A stretch of 64,000 nucleotides of DNA from an uncultured Hungatella sp. GTDB taxonomy: Bacteria > Bacillota > Clostridia > Lachnospirales > Lachnospiraceae. The stretch lies in contig CAJTUV010000002.1 of NCBI GenBank assembly GCA_910579515.1, positions 62,001 through 126,000 on the forward strand. Reading direction: 5' to 3'. The notes under the pieces were generated by a model, which searched no databases, had not been told where the DNA came from, and saw only the letters and a list, made by a program, of their open reading frames with translations. Numbering within the stretch: the first letter of the stretch is position 1; each line of letters begins with the position of its first letter. Made by a program: the position numbers and the translations under genes. Positions 32,314-41,727 of this stretch are shown here, one piece after another.

Positions 32314-34416
32314 ATGAGAAAATTGAACAGCCAGTTCATAAGCACATTTGTATCAGAGGCAGGATTGGACGGACAAAACGGGACATATTACGGTTTTGTG
32401 GAAATGGATCAGTACTATTGTATGGCTGTGGCGGAAGGATATGACGGTGACGGCGGGGGTGAGAGTGCAAAGCTGGCGGTAGACGCGGCGATCGAGGCAT
32501 TCGTCCAGAAACCGGGCATAACGGCGGGAAAGATTCGGACATGTCTGAAAAAAGCCCATCAATGTCTGAAAGAACACAGTGTCAGAATCCGGCTTAAGGC
32601 AGGCATCCTCTTGCTGGTTTCTGATTATACCAGGTTTCGCTATGGCGTATGCGGCAACGTTATGTTGTACGGGTTTCGAAACGCAGGCATATTTCATCAA
32701 AGCGTTACCCATACGGTTTACCAGACTATGGCGGACAGAAAACAGATCATCGGCGAGGAGACCGGCCCCAAGGAAGAGACCAGAAATCTTTACCATTATC
32801 TGGGAGGGAGCGGAAGGATCTTAGTTTCGGGAAAGATACGACTGGAAGAGGGGGATATCCTTTTAGCGGCTACCGAAGGATTTTGGAATCGGATCAATCG
32901 TGTGGAGATTCTGGACGCCTATGAGTCCATTCAGTCTGTAGAGGAATTTCTGGGGGATTTGCAGGAACTCTATTTAAGGGGAAGCACAGAAAATATTCCC
33001 TGCTGCTGCCTGGCGGCTGTAGAGATCAAGAAGGCATATCAGGAAAATACAGCTTTAAAAAAGAAAATATGGATTTGGTGTCTTATCATTCTGCTTATTC
33101 TCGCAGTTGGAGGGACAGCACTTTTTTTCTATATAAGGGGAAAACGACGCAGACAGAGGGAAATACGCAATACAATAGCCGTATATGAGGATACAGGCGA
33201 TCAGTATATGACGAATCTGAACAGTCTGCTGGCAAAACAGGAATATGAAAAAGCGTCAGAGGAGAGCAAGAAGCTTGATAAGAATGAGGAGCGGCTTGAA
33301 AGGGAGCGGCTCATTTCAGAGAAGATTCATATCACCACTATGATAGAAAATGCGGGTAAGTTTTATGACAGCCGAAATTATACTCAGGCCAGAGATGAAT
33401 ATAAACGTGCACTGGAGATTGTAGAAAAATATGAGGAGCTTTTTCCGTTAATCCACTCCATTGAACAGAAACAGAAGCTGGTAAGCGCTGGGATGGAGAT
33501 CGACAGTTTCATGGAGAGCGCGGCGTTAAAAGAGGCTGGGGGAGACATGGAGAACGCAGGTATCCTATATAAACGGGCTGAAGCAATGCTCAGAATCGTG
33601 GATGATCCAGAGCGTTTAAAAGAGGTGCAGCTGGCTCTTTTGCGGGTAAAAGAGCAGGCTGACCAGGAAATTAAAGAGGAGAGAGCCAAGACCAGAGATG
33701 AGGTCATTATTGATGCAGATAAAACGGCGGCGCTGTCTGCAATCCTGGCAGGAGATTTTGAGACTGCCCTGGAGCAATATACAAAAATAAGGGATTCTTA
33801 CATCGCCATGGAAGAGAATGAGAAGGCGGAAGAGACGACTCAGATTATTCTGTCCCTTCAAAAACAGGCCAGAGAGATTGAAGAGCTGGCGTCGGAAACC
33901 ATTGATGGAGATGAAAGCGAGGCATTGTCTGCGCTTGCGGCAGGGGATTTGGAGACGGCTCTTATGATGTACGAAAAGGTACAAAAGGCTTACGCTGAAA
34001 TGGGCAATGAGGCCGGTGCGCAGGAAATCGCAGTTCTTATAGAATCTCTTCAGGAACAGATAGATTCAGCACCAGAAATGGAGGAGCTTGAGCCCTCTCA
34101 GGAATCTGGTCCAGAACAAGATACACAGCCTGAGCCTGGTCAGGAAAGGCCCGTCATCCCTTCAGGGGAAAAACTGCCTGCTGCTCCAGGACAGGACGAG
34201 AGGCAGATTTTGTTGGATCAGGCAGTGGAGCGGCTTTTAAATGAGATGCTGCACGCCATAGCCAGACAGGATTTTGCGTCGGCGATGAACGCCTGTCAGG
34301 AGATAGAAAATCTTTCCGCTGAATACGGGGATTCTAAGACAGTGGGGACAGAACAAATCATAGAGGGACTAAAAAAGCTTATGGAGGAAGCCAATGGAGG
34401 CCCCGGGGGGAATTGA
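32314..34416 (+). CDS. Membrane-anchored PP2C-fold pseudophosphatase with helical/TPR-like C-terminus
   Basis: 700 residues. Residues 1-245 follow the PP2C fold, but every metal-binding motif is changed: ADG to AEG (VAEGYDGDGG), GDS to GNV (VCGNVMLYGF) and SDG to TEG (AATEGFWNRI). One membrane helix is at about 249-272 (WIWCLIILLILAVGGTALFF). The rest is helical, with two similar blocks containing ETALEQYTKIRDSY and ETALMMYEKVQKAY, an acidic Pro/Glu linker and a last helical block. It is probably a scaffold at the membrane rather than an enzyme. Its stop is just before the next start. Confidence 0.7.
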   Translation: MRKLNSQFISTFVSEAGLDGQNGTYYGFVEMDQYYCMAVAEGYDGDGGGESAKLAVDAAIEAFVQKPGITAGKIRTCLKKAHQCLKEHSVRIRLKAGILLLVSDYTRFRYGVCGNVMLYGFRNAGIFHQSVTHTVYQTMADRKQIIGEETGPKEETRNLYHYLGGSGRILVSGKIRLEEGDILLAATEGFWNRINRVEILDAYESIQSVEEFLGDLQELYLRGSTENIPCCCLAAVEIKKAYQENTALKKKIWIWCLIILLILAVGGTALFFYIRGKRRRQREIRNTIAVYEDTGDQYMTNLNSLLAKQEYEKASEESKKLDKNEERLERERLISEKIHITTMIENAGKFYDSRNYTQARDEYKRALEIVEKYEELFPLIHSIEQKQKLVSAGMEIDSFMESAALKEAGGDMENAGILYKRAEAMLRIVDDPERLKEVQLALLRVKEQADQEIKEERAKTRDEVIIDADKTAALSAILAGDFETALEQYTKIRDSYIAMEENEKAEETTQIILSLQKQAREIEELASETIDGDESEALSALAAGDLETALMMYEKVQKAYAEMGNEAGAQEIAVLIESLQEQIDSAPEMEELEPSQESGPEQDTQPEPGQERPVIPSGEKLPAAPGQDERQILLDQAVERLLNEMLHAIARQDFASAMNACQEIENLSAEYGDSKTVGTEQIIEGLKKLMEEANGGPGGN

Positions 34417-34417
34417 G

Positions 34418-35587
34418 ATGGATGAAAGCTTTATCTACGAACGGTTAAAGGCCCTCAGCGGCGGTTTGGAGCGTTCTGGATATCGGGATATCAGCAAAGC
34501 ATTTGAAGAGGTGGTTCGGTATAACGAGAAAGCTCTGGAGGAACTAAAACAAAGCCTTCATAAAGAATTAAGGGATGTATCAGAGCGTTTCTATTTATAC
34601 GGAGCCGTAGCGGCGGCGGGGGACGTTCCCATTGTAAACGATTTTCTGTTTTCCATGGACGATGGGAGAGAAGAGGGAAGCATTGCCACCATTTTCTGTC
34701 AATGTTCCAGAAGCAGGATGGAAGAACTGTTTAAAAGCAGCCAGGAGATGATTGTGGAAACAGAAGAAGGAGAGACAGAGATCACCGTCTGGCTCCGGCC
34801 GTGCAAACGGTATCAGAAAAAGATCGAGGAGCTTAAGAACCTGTTTTACGAAAACGGCGTTTTTTGGAGAACCCCATATTTGCCTTATGTGGACAGATTC
34901 GGGGACGTCTTTTGCGAGAATTTTAATCCAGATTGGACCATACGGTCTGTTCGCTTTAAATCCGTCGATATCCCTGTGGGCGTAGGTTTAATCCCTCTCT
35001 GGAATGTAGAGCCTATAAGCCTTAAATGTACGGTTTTTCCCATTCCTGCTATGGATGAACAAAATTTTAGGCATACGCTGAAGCTGCCTTTTTGGCAGGA
35101 CGGTTATGTGATCAAAATGGAGCAGGCGGTCAAAAATGTGTTTATGAGCGAGGACGGTCTGGAGATCATATCAGAAGAGAAAGTACAAAGAGAGTTTGAG
35201 TTGTATCGGATTGCTGTATATAGAGACGTCAAAGTTCCCCACTATCCCATTACCTCTAACTGTCGGCGGATGCGGCATATGGATCGGCAGGCGGATAACG
35301 CTGTGTCAAGAATCATGACAAGGGCGGAAATTGGGCGGATTGTGACCAGCTATGAGGCTGTAAAGGGATTGGAATTTATGGGGACAGAGGAAGGCAGCCA
35401 GGGGAGTATCGGAGGCCTGAAAAGCCGATATCAATATGTCCCCAGGGGGCGGGAAAACCTTCTTTTAAAATTCAGGGTAAGGAAGGCGGATTTTCTTGCA
35501 GAGGACCAGGTTTCGTTTTTGGTATCAGAGGTACAGAGCTATTTTCCACAATTTACCGTCACAGGGGAGTTGTTCTTTGAAGAATAG
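34418..35587 (+). CDS. Unrecognised injection-operon protein 1 (possible baseplate part)
   Basis: 389 residues, soluble, mixed alpha/beta. I do not recognise a family. The N-terminal 60 residues are helical (ERSGYRDISKAFEEVVRYNE); the middle has beta-rich segments such as FWRTPYLPYVDRFGD and VFPIPAMDEQNFRHTLKLP; the C-terminus ends VQSYFPQFTVTGELFFEE. There is no signal, metal or nucleotide motif. The position between the regulators and the ATPase, in a fixed-strand operon with spike genes, makes a baseplate or wedge role possible. Start ATG 34418 is one base after the previous stop. Confidence 0.55.
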   Translation: MDESFIYERLKALSGGLERSGYRDISKAFEEVVRYNEKALEELKQSLHKELRDVSERFYLYGAVAAAGDVPIVNDFLFSMDDGREEGSIATIFCQCSRSRMEELFKSSQEMIVETEEGETEITVWLRPCKRYQKKIEELKNLFYENGVFWRTPYLPYVDRFGDVFCENFNPDWTIRSVRFKSVDIPVGVGLIPLWNVEPISLKCTVFPIPAMDEQNFRHTLKLPFWQDGYVIKMEQAVKNVFMSEDGLEIISEEKVQREFELYRIAVYRDVKVPHYPITSNCRRMRHMDRQADNAVSRIMTRAEIGRIVTSYEAVKGLEFMGTEEGSQGSIGGLKSRYQYVPRGRENLLLKFRVRKADFLAEDQVSFLVSEVQSYFPQFTVTGELFFEE

Positions 35588-35604
35588 AGGAAGGGGAGGA
35601 TGGT

Positions 35605-36279
35605 ATGAAGCGGCTATGGCAGGCTGCCATAGAGGCCAGAGAAAACGGTATTCGGGAAAACGATCTGTTTTTTGACGTGGCCTCTACCAGCTCTCCTTAT
35701 GGAGAAGCCACAGTGAAAAATGCGTATACGCCATTTGGACCCATCGAGGGCAGTGTGGCCGTCAATCCCTATTATAGTTATCAGTCTATCTTTGACCATA
35801 TCATAAAGCCCGGAAAAATTCCAGAGCTGACCAGATATTTATGCGATTTGATTCTTCATCATCTGTGGAAGGTGGACGCTTTTTCGGGGATGGATCTGGA
35901 AGCGTTTTATGTCAGGTTTCTGGAGGAGGATATTGTGGCAGGAGCATTTGGACCAGAAATTCCTCTGGAGGATTTTACAGACAAGGAAATCCGCAGGATT
36001 GCATATTTTTATCTCAGGCTTTGCAGGACGGGGGACTATGAACGCTGCTTTTGTGATGTTCTTCGAAGCTTCTATCAAAATTCCTGGATAAATGCCAGGG
36101 AGGATGGAAGCATTGTGCTTATTCTGAATCATGACCTGTCGTCAAAGGAGGAACGGAAGGTATTTGCCCTCCAAAGCATCTTTTTGCAGGCAGGCAGAAT
36201 CTGTAAAGTATTTTGGGATATTCCTCCCGGGATTGTGGAATGTGAAGAGACAACCATTGGTAATTTCGTATTATTTTAG
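35605..36279 (+). CDS. Unrecognised injection-operon protein 2
   Basis: 224 residues, soluble. Not recognised. The N-terminal third (MKRLWQAAIEARENGIRE, then FFDVASTSSPYGEATV) is followed by helices (IPELTRYLCDLILHHLWKVD, then LRLCRTGDYERCFCDVLRSF) and a final beta segment. It contains several Cys/Tyr-rich helices but no complete metal motif. It lies 17 bases after unknown protein 1 and 27 before the actin-like ATPase, so all three are co-expressed. A small structural or accessory role is likely. Confidence 0.5.
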   Translation: MKRLWQAAIEARENGIRENDLFFDVASTSSPYGEATVKNAYTPFGPIEGSVAVNPYYSYQSIFDHIIKPGKIPELTRYLCDLILHHLWKVDAFSGMDLEAFYVRFLEEDIVAGAFGPEIPLEDFTDKEIRRIAYFYLRLCRTGDYERCFCDVLRSFYQNSWINAREDGSIVLILNHDLSSKEERKVFALQSIFLQAGRICKVFWDIPPGIVECEETTIGNFVLF

Positions 36280-36306
36280 AAATCGGAAAGAGGAGGTCTT
36301 GGAGGG

Positions 36307-38769
36307 GTGTCATACAGGTACAAGCTGTTTAAGAACGGCCAAGAACGTGGTATCCAGCGCTATACCTTGAATGAGCTGACGGATATGGGAACTTTTATGC
36401 TGCGTGATATCTGTGTCAGAGAGAAAATTATGACAAGATCTGCAGGCATTGAACCCAAGCGGCTGGATCGGGACGCTTTGATTGAACTGCTGTTTAGGTA
36501 TCGGGGAAAAGAGGAGGAGACGCTGGCCGACGGATTCTGGGAAGAGTCTGTGGGACTTGTGAAGGATTTATCGTCTATGGCGGTTTTGGCTTCCCAAAAG
36601 CTGGAAATACCGAATAAAATTGAGATAAAAAAAGAGGTTCCCATGCTGGAGGCAGAAGATGTTTTTATCAAGCATGGATTTCCTGGAGAGTATTTTGTGG
36701 GAACTATTTCGGATGCAGAGGAAAATATTTTGGCGGTATTCGAAGTCAGGAAAGAGCGTATGACCCTGTCGCCTAAACGTATGGATCCGTCTCTTTGTGT
36801 CGGAGTTTATCAGGATCTTGTGGTCTTACTATTTGACGCCCCGTCCAGCCTTAAAGTTCTTCAGGCATATAACAGTCAGAAGTGCAGCATGGCCAGGGAG
36901 CGGAGCATGACGGCTGCCATGGCCAGGCTTCCGATTCTTTCTATTGTGGAAGTTAGAGATTCCCAAGAGCCTTTGGTGATTGATTTTGGGGCAGGATATA
37001 CGACGGCGGCATCTGCGGCGCTTCAAAGTGTGGACTCCAATGAAATTTTAGAGGTCCGATTTCAGGGGGGAAGCCGTCTGTGTCCCAGCGCCGCTGCGGT
37101 GAAGCGCTGTGCAGATGGAAAAGCAGAATTTTCCTTTGGGTATGAGGCTCTTTTCCTGATTCGGCAAAACGGCTATGGGGAGAGGATGACGTTTTTCCAT
37201 AATCTGAAGCTGTTTTTGTATGAAGAGAAAAGACTGAATGTGTGCGATAAGGATGGGAACGCTGCGATTGTCTCCTCAGACACGCTTTTAATCCAGTTTT
37301 TTCAGTATATCATTAGCGCGGCGAAATGGGAGCATGGACGAAATTACAGAAAGCTTGGCTTTTTACTGCCAGAAAAGAGGGGCGGTTTGGCTCTGGAGCG
37401 GCTGGGGGCGCTGCTTTCTGATTATCAGGTGGAGGGCGTCTGCTCGGAATCTGTAAACCGTGTCTATCAGGAGATTATCCGGCGCGGAGATTTTGAAGGA
37501 GAGGAGCCGGTGGAGGATCTGATATTTCATTGCGGCGCAGGCTCCTCTTCCCTGGTGTTCTGTGACCATGAGGCCGAGAATACCAATGTGGCCTACAAGA
37601 TACGAATGAGAGTCCGTTATCTGAACGGAGACAGCGGGTTTGGCGGAAACAGGCTGACTTGTCTGCTCTTCATGTACTTAAAAATCAGAGTGATGCTGGG
37701 GGTGACGGAGTCTGGCGAGGAGATTTTTGATGAGAGACTACAGGAAGCCTATTCCTATGTAGACCAGTATGGCGGTACAAAAGAGGTATATGAGCGATTT
37801 GAACGTCTGTATGAACAGGCGGAAACCATAGTACCCACTCAGTTTGGGAATCTGGAGGAGACAGGGGCGTATCGACGTGAGAATTTTTACAGACTTTGGT
37901 TTTTGGCAGAAGGGTTGAAAACTGCTTTTTTCTCTGGGGATCCGGTGAGTATGATTGCCCTGCCTGACCGCTTTGCAGAATTTTGTGTGGTCAATGTTGT
38001 GACGTCAGGAAAAATTGCAGAATACCGGTTGGAATTTCCGGTACATAAAGAAGCTCTGGAGCTTGTTGTGGCGCCGGAAATTTATCGAATCGTGAAACGT
38101 TTTATTGAGCCGTTGTGTAATGAGTACGGCATATTGACAGGATACCGGATTAAGTTTACTGGAATGAGCTGCCAGATCCCTGCATTTCGCGACGCCTTGC
38201 GGGAGTTTACTGTGGGGCGCAGAGCCAGGATAAAAAAAGGTAAGGACGACGGGTTAAAGCTTAAAGCGTTAGAAGGCGTGATTCTGCGCAGCCAGATGGA
38301 AAAAAGCGGTCGGATTATTCCAGAGATTATAGAGGAAGAGGCGGAGGTTTCTTTTACCGTAACCGTAAAATCCCATGACGGATCTACGATACGAATTATA
38401 TCAGAGCAAACCTTTGGCAGGGAAGTTTTTGGCTACGTGAAGCGTCATGCCGCCACCAGAGAGGTGGAATTTACGATATGGGATGTGTTGGAGCATGAAG
38501 TTGGCAGACGGGTGGTCGCTCTGGATCTTTACTCGTTTGAGAAGAGTTCCTATGACGCCCTTTTTGCTGATTATCCGATGTTTCAGGAACTTCAAGGAGA
38601 CTTTGATTCCATTGGGGAGGAAGAGATTCGTCTGTTTGTGTACAGGGAGGAGAATTGGGATTTTTGTGTTCTTCCGGCGGCCAGAAGGAATGGGGTTTTA
38701 AGTTTAGGAGAGGTCAGCCGGTTTCTGTTTGACGATAACAGCGTGGATTATTTCTGCGGGTTATTTTAA
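36307..38769 (+). CDS. Hsp70/actin-fold ATPase-like protein of the injection operon
   Basis: 820 residues. The first 210 are a distinct domain. From about residue 218 an actin/Hsp70-type ATPase fold appears: phosphate-1 loop VIDFGAGYTTAAS, a phosphate-2-like HCGAGSSSLVF near 405, then GYRIKFTGMSCQIPAF as an adenosine-type motif near 620, followed by a beta-rich C-terminal domain. It starts with GTG behind GGAGG. No ClpV-type AAA+ ATPase is in the operon, so this protein could supply energy for assembly or sheath recycling, or be a chaperone. That is inference. Confidence 0.6.
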   Translation: MSYRYKLFKNGQERGIQRYTLNELTDMGTFMLRDICVREKIMTRSAGIEPKRLDRDALIELLFRYRGKEEETLADGFWEESVGLVKDLSSMAVLASQKLEIPNKIEIKKEVPMLEAEDVFIKHGFPGEYFVGTISDAEENILAVFEVRKERMTLSPKRMDPSLCVGVYQDLVVLLFDAPSSLKVLQAYNSQKCSMARERSMTAAMARLPILSIVEVRDSQEPLVIDFGAGYTTAASAALQSVDSNEILEVRFQGGSRLCPSAAAVKRCADGKAEFSFGYEALFLIRQNGYGERMTFFHNLKLFLYEEKRLNVCDKDGNAAIVSSDTLLIQFFQYIISAAKWEHGRNYRKLGFLLPEKRGGLALERLGALLSDYQVEGVCSESVNRVYQEIIRRGDFEGEEPVEDLIFHCGAGSSSLVFCDHEAENTNVAYKIRMRVRYLNGDSGFGGNRLTCLLFMYLKIRVMLGVTESGEEIFDERLQEAYSYVDQYGGTKEVYERFERLYEQAETIVPTQFGNLEETGAYRRENFYRLWFLAEGLKTAFFSGDPVSMIALPDRFAEFCVVNVVTSGKIAEYRLEFPVHKEALELVVAPEIYRIVKRFIEPLCNEYGILTGYRIKFTGMSCQIPAFRDALREFTVGRRARIKKGKDDGLKLKALEGVILRSQMEKSGRIIPEIIEEEAEVSFTVTVKSHDGSTIRIISEQTFGREVFGYVKRHAATREVEFTIWDVLEHEVGRRVVALDLYSFEKSSYDALFADYPMFQELQGDFDSIGEEEIRLFVYREENWDFCVLPAARRNGVLSLGEVSRFLFDDNSVDYFCGLF

Positions 38770-38790
38770 GAGCGTTTTTTGGAGGTTGTC

Positions 38791-39573
38791 ATGGAGGTAA
38801 AGCAGGTGTTCCCTATCTTTGAAGAGGGACGTATTCTTAAGCGGGATTCTCTGGATTTAATCAGGGACTATGCCCCAGATTTCTTTTCCCTCCTTTTTGG
38901 GAAATATGGAGGCGGGGTGATTGCCGGATTTTCTATCCATGGGGACGGGAAGAATATTGTGGTTGGTCCGGGAATTTTGAAGCATGAATCTTCTTTTTTC
39001 TGTATGAAGAAGGAAGCCCGACTGGAATTTGGCCTGTATGGACAGATGGTTCAGGTGGTTTTAAGAAGAGCGGGCAGCTGTATTTCGCCAGATTTTAAAA
39101 CAGAACAGTGGGAATTGTTTCTGGAACCTTCGAGGGCTCTTGTGGAAGGAGAGTATGAGCTGGGACGGTTTCTTCTGGAACAGGGAGCCAGGCTGAGAAC
39201 GTATGGCGAATATAAAGATTTTAATGATCTTATTACAGAGTACAATACTTTAAATCCGGTGGGGATTCGGTTTGCCTGTGAAGGAGGAAGCACACTGGCG
39301 CCGTGGATTCTCCGCTTATATGGAAAAGGCGTTTTGACATCTCCAAAAGCCGAGCCTTTGGACTTGAGTTTTGGCGTTGCCTGTTTAAACAGTCCTTGTG
39401 TGTCATCTGAGCTGATACAAAGCTATCTGTCGGCACGGGAAGGGGTTAAAAATGCCAGCCATGGCAATTTAGATTTGTATCTGGGACTAAAAAGACTTTA
39501 TGCCAGACTGGTATCTGGCGGAGAAGTTCGTCGAAAGTCCAGGGGAATGAGCGGTAAAACAATGATTGATTAA
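38791..39573 (+). CDS. Unrecognised injection-operon protein 3 (possible baseplate/trunk protein)
   Basis: 260 residues. The N-terminal part reads like a phage-baseplate or TssK-type shell domain: QVFPIFEEGRILKRDSLDLI, then GVIAGFSIHGDGKNIVVGPG, a beta-turn-rich pattern often found in receptor or trunk proteins. The rest has FLEPSRALVEGEYELGRFLL and a helical end. I chose ATG 38791, with GGAGG seven bases upstream; a TTG further 5' is weaker. Directly before the PAAR-like gene. Assignment is tentative. Confidence 0.5.
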   Translation: MEVKQVFPIFEEGRILKRDSLDLIRDYAPDFFSLLFGKYGGGVIAGFSIHGDGKNIVVGPGILKHESSFFCMKKEARLEFGLYGQMVQVVLRRAGSCISPDFKTEQWELFLEPSRALVEGEYELGRFLLEQGARLRTYGEYKDFNDLITEYNTLNPVGIRFACEGGSTLAPWILRLYGKGVLTSPKAEPLDLSFGVACLNSPCVSSELIQSYLSAREGVKNASHGNLDLYLGLKRLYARLVSGGEVRRKSRGMSGKTMID

Positions 39574-39586
39574 GGAGGATAGGATT

Positions 39587-39916
39587 ATGGGTAAAAACTA
39601 TGTTGTAAACGGAGCTACATTAAAATGCGTCCTGGGGGCGACGCCTTCTACTTTAACGGTACTGCCTATAAACAGGGTGGAGATTAACGGGAAAGCAAAA
39701 GCAAATATCATGGACTGCAAGCCTATGGTGAATATCAAGCCTTTCGGAACGTGCGCCAAGATGGCGCCGCCGGTTCCTTGTACGCCAGTGGTCACTACCT
39801 GGCTGAAAGGGAAAACCAATGTGCTGGTAGGAGGTATGCCGGCGCTGATGAGCGATTCCATGGCCATCTGTTCCTGCGGAGGCGGGGTTATAAAAATTCA
39901 GAAGGACGGGCAGTAA
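39587..39916 (+). CDS. PAAR-like spike-tip protein (DUF4280)
   Basis: 109 residues. The sequence matches the DUF4280 pattern: VVNGATLKCVLGATPSTL at the start, MVNIKPFGTCAKM, CTPVVTTWLKGKTNVLVGG and MAICSCGGGVIKI, with three cysteines spread as in PAAR-like tips. Such proteins cap the VgrG-like spike and may carry effectors. It lies between unknown protein 3 and a tiny ORF, then the VgrG-like gene. RBS AAGGAGG. This is one of the firmest anchors for reading the locus as an injection system. Confidence 0.85.
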   Translation: MGKNYVVNGATLKCVLGATPSTLTVLPINRVEINGKAKANIMDCKPMVNIKPFGTCAKMAPPVPCTPVVTTWLKGKTNVLVGGMPALMSDSMAICSCGGGVIKIQKDGQ

Positions 39917-39942
39917 GGAAGAAAAGAAGGGGGCGTGTGTGG

Positions 39943-40044
39943 ATGGAATATGGAGATGAGGATTTTATCGCATGGATGGCGGATCTGATTGAACGGCAGG
40001 AAGATGAGGATATGGAGGAAAAGGAGGAGGAACATGATAATTGA
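39943..40044 (+). CDS. Small acidic ORF between tip and spike genes
   Basis: A 33-codon ORF, starting at ATG 39943 behind GAAGGGGGC. The product is very acidic, with WMADLIERQEDEDMEEKEEE. It overlaps the first 11 bases of the VgrG-like gene, whose ribosome site lies inside it, so it could serve mainly for translational coupling. It may also be a small chaperone. No homology recognised. Confidence 0.4.
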   Translation: MEYGDEDFIAWMADLIERQEDEDMEEKEEEHDN

Positions 40045-41698
40045 CGTGACCAGACTGAGCGTCAGTCCCTTTGCACTGGAAGGTATTGTGGAGATGAAGG
40101 TGGAGCAAGCTCTGAACCAGCATGCAGCCATGTATTTAAAAGGTATTATACCAAAGGAAAAGGGAGATTCCGGCGTGATGAGTACGGATGATTCCACTGT
40201 GATTACGGTTTCGGATCAGGACGGGGTCATTTTTTGCGGACTTGTACAGGATATCAGAGCCTCTTTTGAAGGACAGGTCTATTATCTGGAAGTGTGGGCG
40301 GTCTCCTTTAGCATCAAAGCGGATACGGTTGTTTGTTCACGCTCATTTCAAGATGCAGGTATGAATTACCAGCAGATTGGGGAGCTGATGGCAGCAGAGA
40401 ACAGCCTGTCAATTAGTATGGAAGCTTCTCCTCTGTCCATTCACCATATTCTGCTTCAGTATCAAGAAACGAACTGGGAATTTTTAAAGAGGATTGCTTC
40501 CCATAATCATTCTGTGCTTCTTCCATCTGTGGAAGAGCCAAAATTTTATTTTGGAATACCAAAAGGAAACCAGAAAGGAAGCCTTCTTTCTTATCGGTTT
40601 TCTGTGGGAAAAAATATCAGACGATACCGCAGACATTCTGGGGCAGGAGTGGAGGTATCCGCTGAAGATTCTCTGGAATATATTGTTACGGCAGACGACA
40701 GTGTGCTTTCGATCGGCGATACGGTGGATTACGGAGGAAATACGCTGTTTGTAAGGGAGGCGCAGATTCATCTGGTGGATGCGGTGCTCACATGCCGCTA
40801 TGTGCTGTGCCCGGAAAACGGACTGAAAGTCCCTATGACGTTTAATCAGCATATCACCGGTCTGACGCTGGCAGGCCAGGTTTTGGAGGTAACGAACGAC
40901 ACGGTAAAGGTTCTGCTTTGCGTGGACGAAAGCCAGGACACGGCAGCGGCCTATGCATTTCCGTATATAACTCCCTACAGTGCGGAAAACCATACGGGGC
41001 TTTATCTCATGCCTGAGGTAGAAGACGTGGTTAATATTCAGTTTCCTACAGAGGATGAAAGTCTGGCTGTGGCGTTGTCTTCTTACCGTCAGATGGAAAG
41101 CGACCGGACGACAGACCCCAATGTGAAATATCTGAGGACTCCTCACGATAAGGAGATCAAAATCAGTGAGGATGAGATTTTGATAACGGCAAAAACCGGA
41201 GGGCTTTATATCAAACTAAATCAGGACAATGGGATTGAGGTGTTTTCCCAGCACGGTATCAAGATAAATACCCTGTCCAGTATGGATGTGACGGCAGCAG
41301 GCCACATTTCCTTGTCGGCGGGAACCAATATTTTGATGAGCGCAGGCGCAGGCTGCAACGTCAGTGCCGGAAAGAGAATCGACATGAGAGCCAGCGACGG
41401 GGTCGATGTTACGGCCGGAAGCGAGATGACATTGTTTAGTGGTAAGGAGATGACCTTTACGGCTACAGAGAAGCTGGGAATGGAGACAGAGAAAGAATTT
41501 GTGGCCAGATCAGAAGAAGACATGACTGTGGTCAGCCAGAAGAAAATGACCCTTTCTTCCAAGGAAGATCTGTCCCAGGCCTCGGACAAAAAGGTTAAGA
41601 TCAGCGCCAAGTCAGAGGTTGGAATTTCCTGTAAATCCAGTTCTATAAAACTGGATGGGGCCATGGACTTAAAAGCGTCAAAAATTAAAGAGAATTAA
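40034..41698 (+). CDS. VgrG/Pvc8-like spike protein
   Basis: 554 residues. The gp27-like base is residues 1-250, with the family pattern TNWEFLKRIASHNH near 147. An OB-fold gp5-like domain is near 260-360, carrying YAFPYITPYSAENHTGLYLMPEVEDVVNIQF. A beta-helix needle follows from about 400 to the end, with repeating short units such as GHISLSAGTNILMSAG and DVTAGSEMTLFSGKEM. This trims to the standard spike of contractile injection systems. It lacks any C-terminal toxin extension, so cargo would attach separately. Start ATG 40034 follows GGAGGAGG. Best marker that the operon builds a puncturing device. Confidence 0.9.
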   Translation: MIIDVTRLSVSPFALEGIVEMKVEQALNQHAAMYLKGIIPKEKGDSGVMSTDDSTVITVSDQDGVIFCGLVQDIRASFEGQVYYLEVWAVSFSIKADTVVCSRSFQDAGMNYQQIGELMAAENSLSISMEASPLSIHHILLQYQETNWEFLKRIASHNHSVLLPSVEEPKFYFGIPKGNQKGSLLSYRFSVGKNIRRYRRHSGAGVEVSAEDSLEYIVTADDSVLSIGDTVDYGGNTLFVREAQIHLVDAVLTCRYVLCPENGLKVPMTFNQHITGLTLAGQVLEVTNDTVKVLLCVDESQDTAAAYAFPYITPYSAENHTGLYLMPEVEDVVNIQFPTEDESLAVALSSYRQMESDRTTDPNVKYLRTPHDKEIKISEDEILITAKTGGLYIKLNQDNGIEVFSQHGIKINTLSSMDVTAAGHISLSAGTNILMSAGAGCNVSAGKRIDMRASDGVDVTAGSEMTLFSGKEMTFTATEKLGMETEKEFVARSEEDMTVVSQKKMTLSSKEDLSQASDKKVKISAKSEVGISCKSSSIKLDGAMDLKASKIKEN

Positions 41699-41727
41699 GA
41701 CAAAATAGCAGGAACAGAGGAAACCGT

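Noticed and set aside
27818..41698. A prophage tail module
   Set aside because: No capsid, terminase, portal, lysis or integrase genes; FHA/PP2C regulators and a PAAR-like tip argue for an injection system instead.
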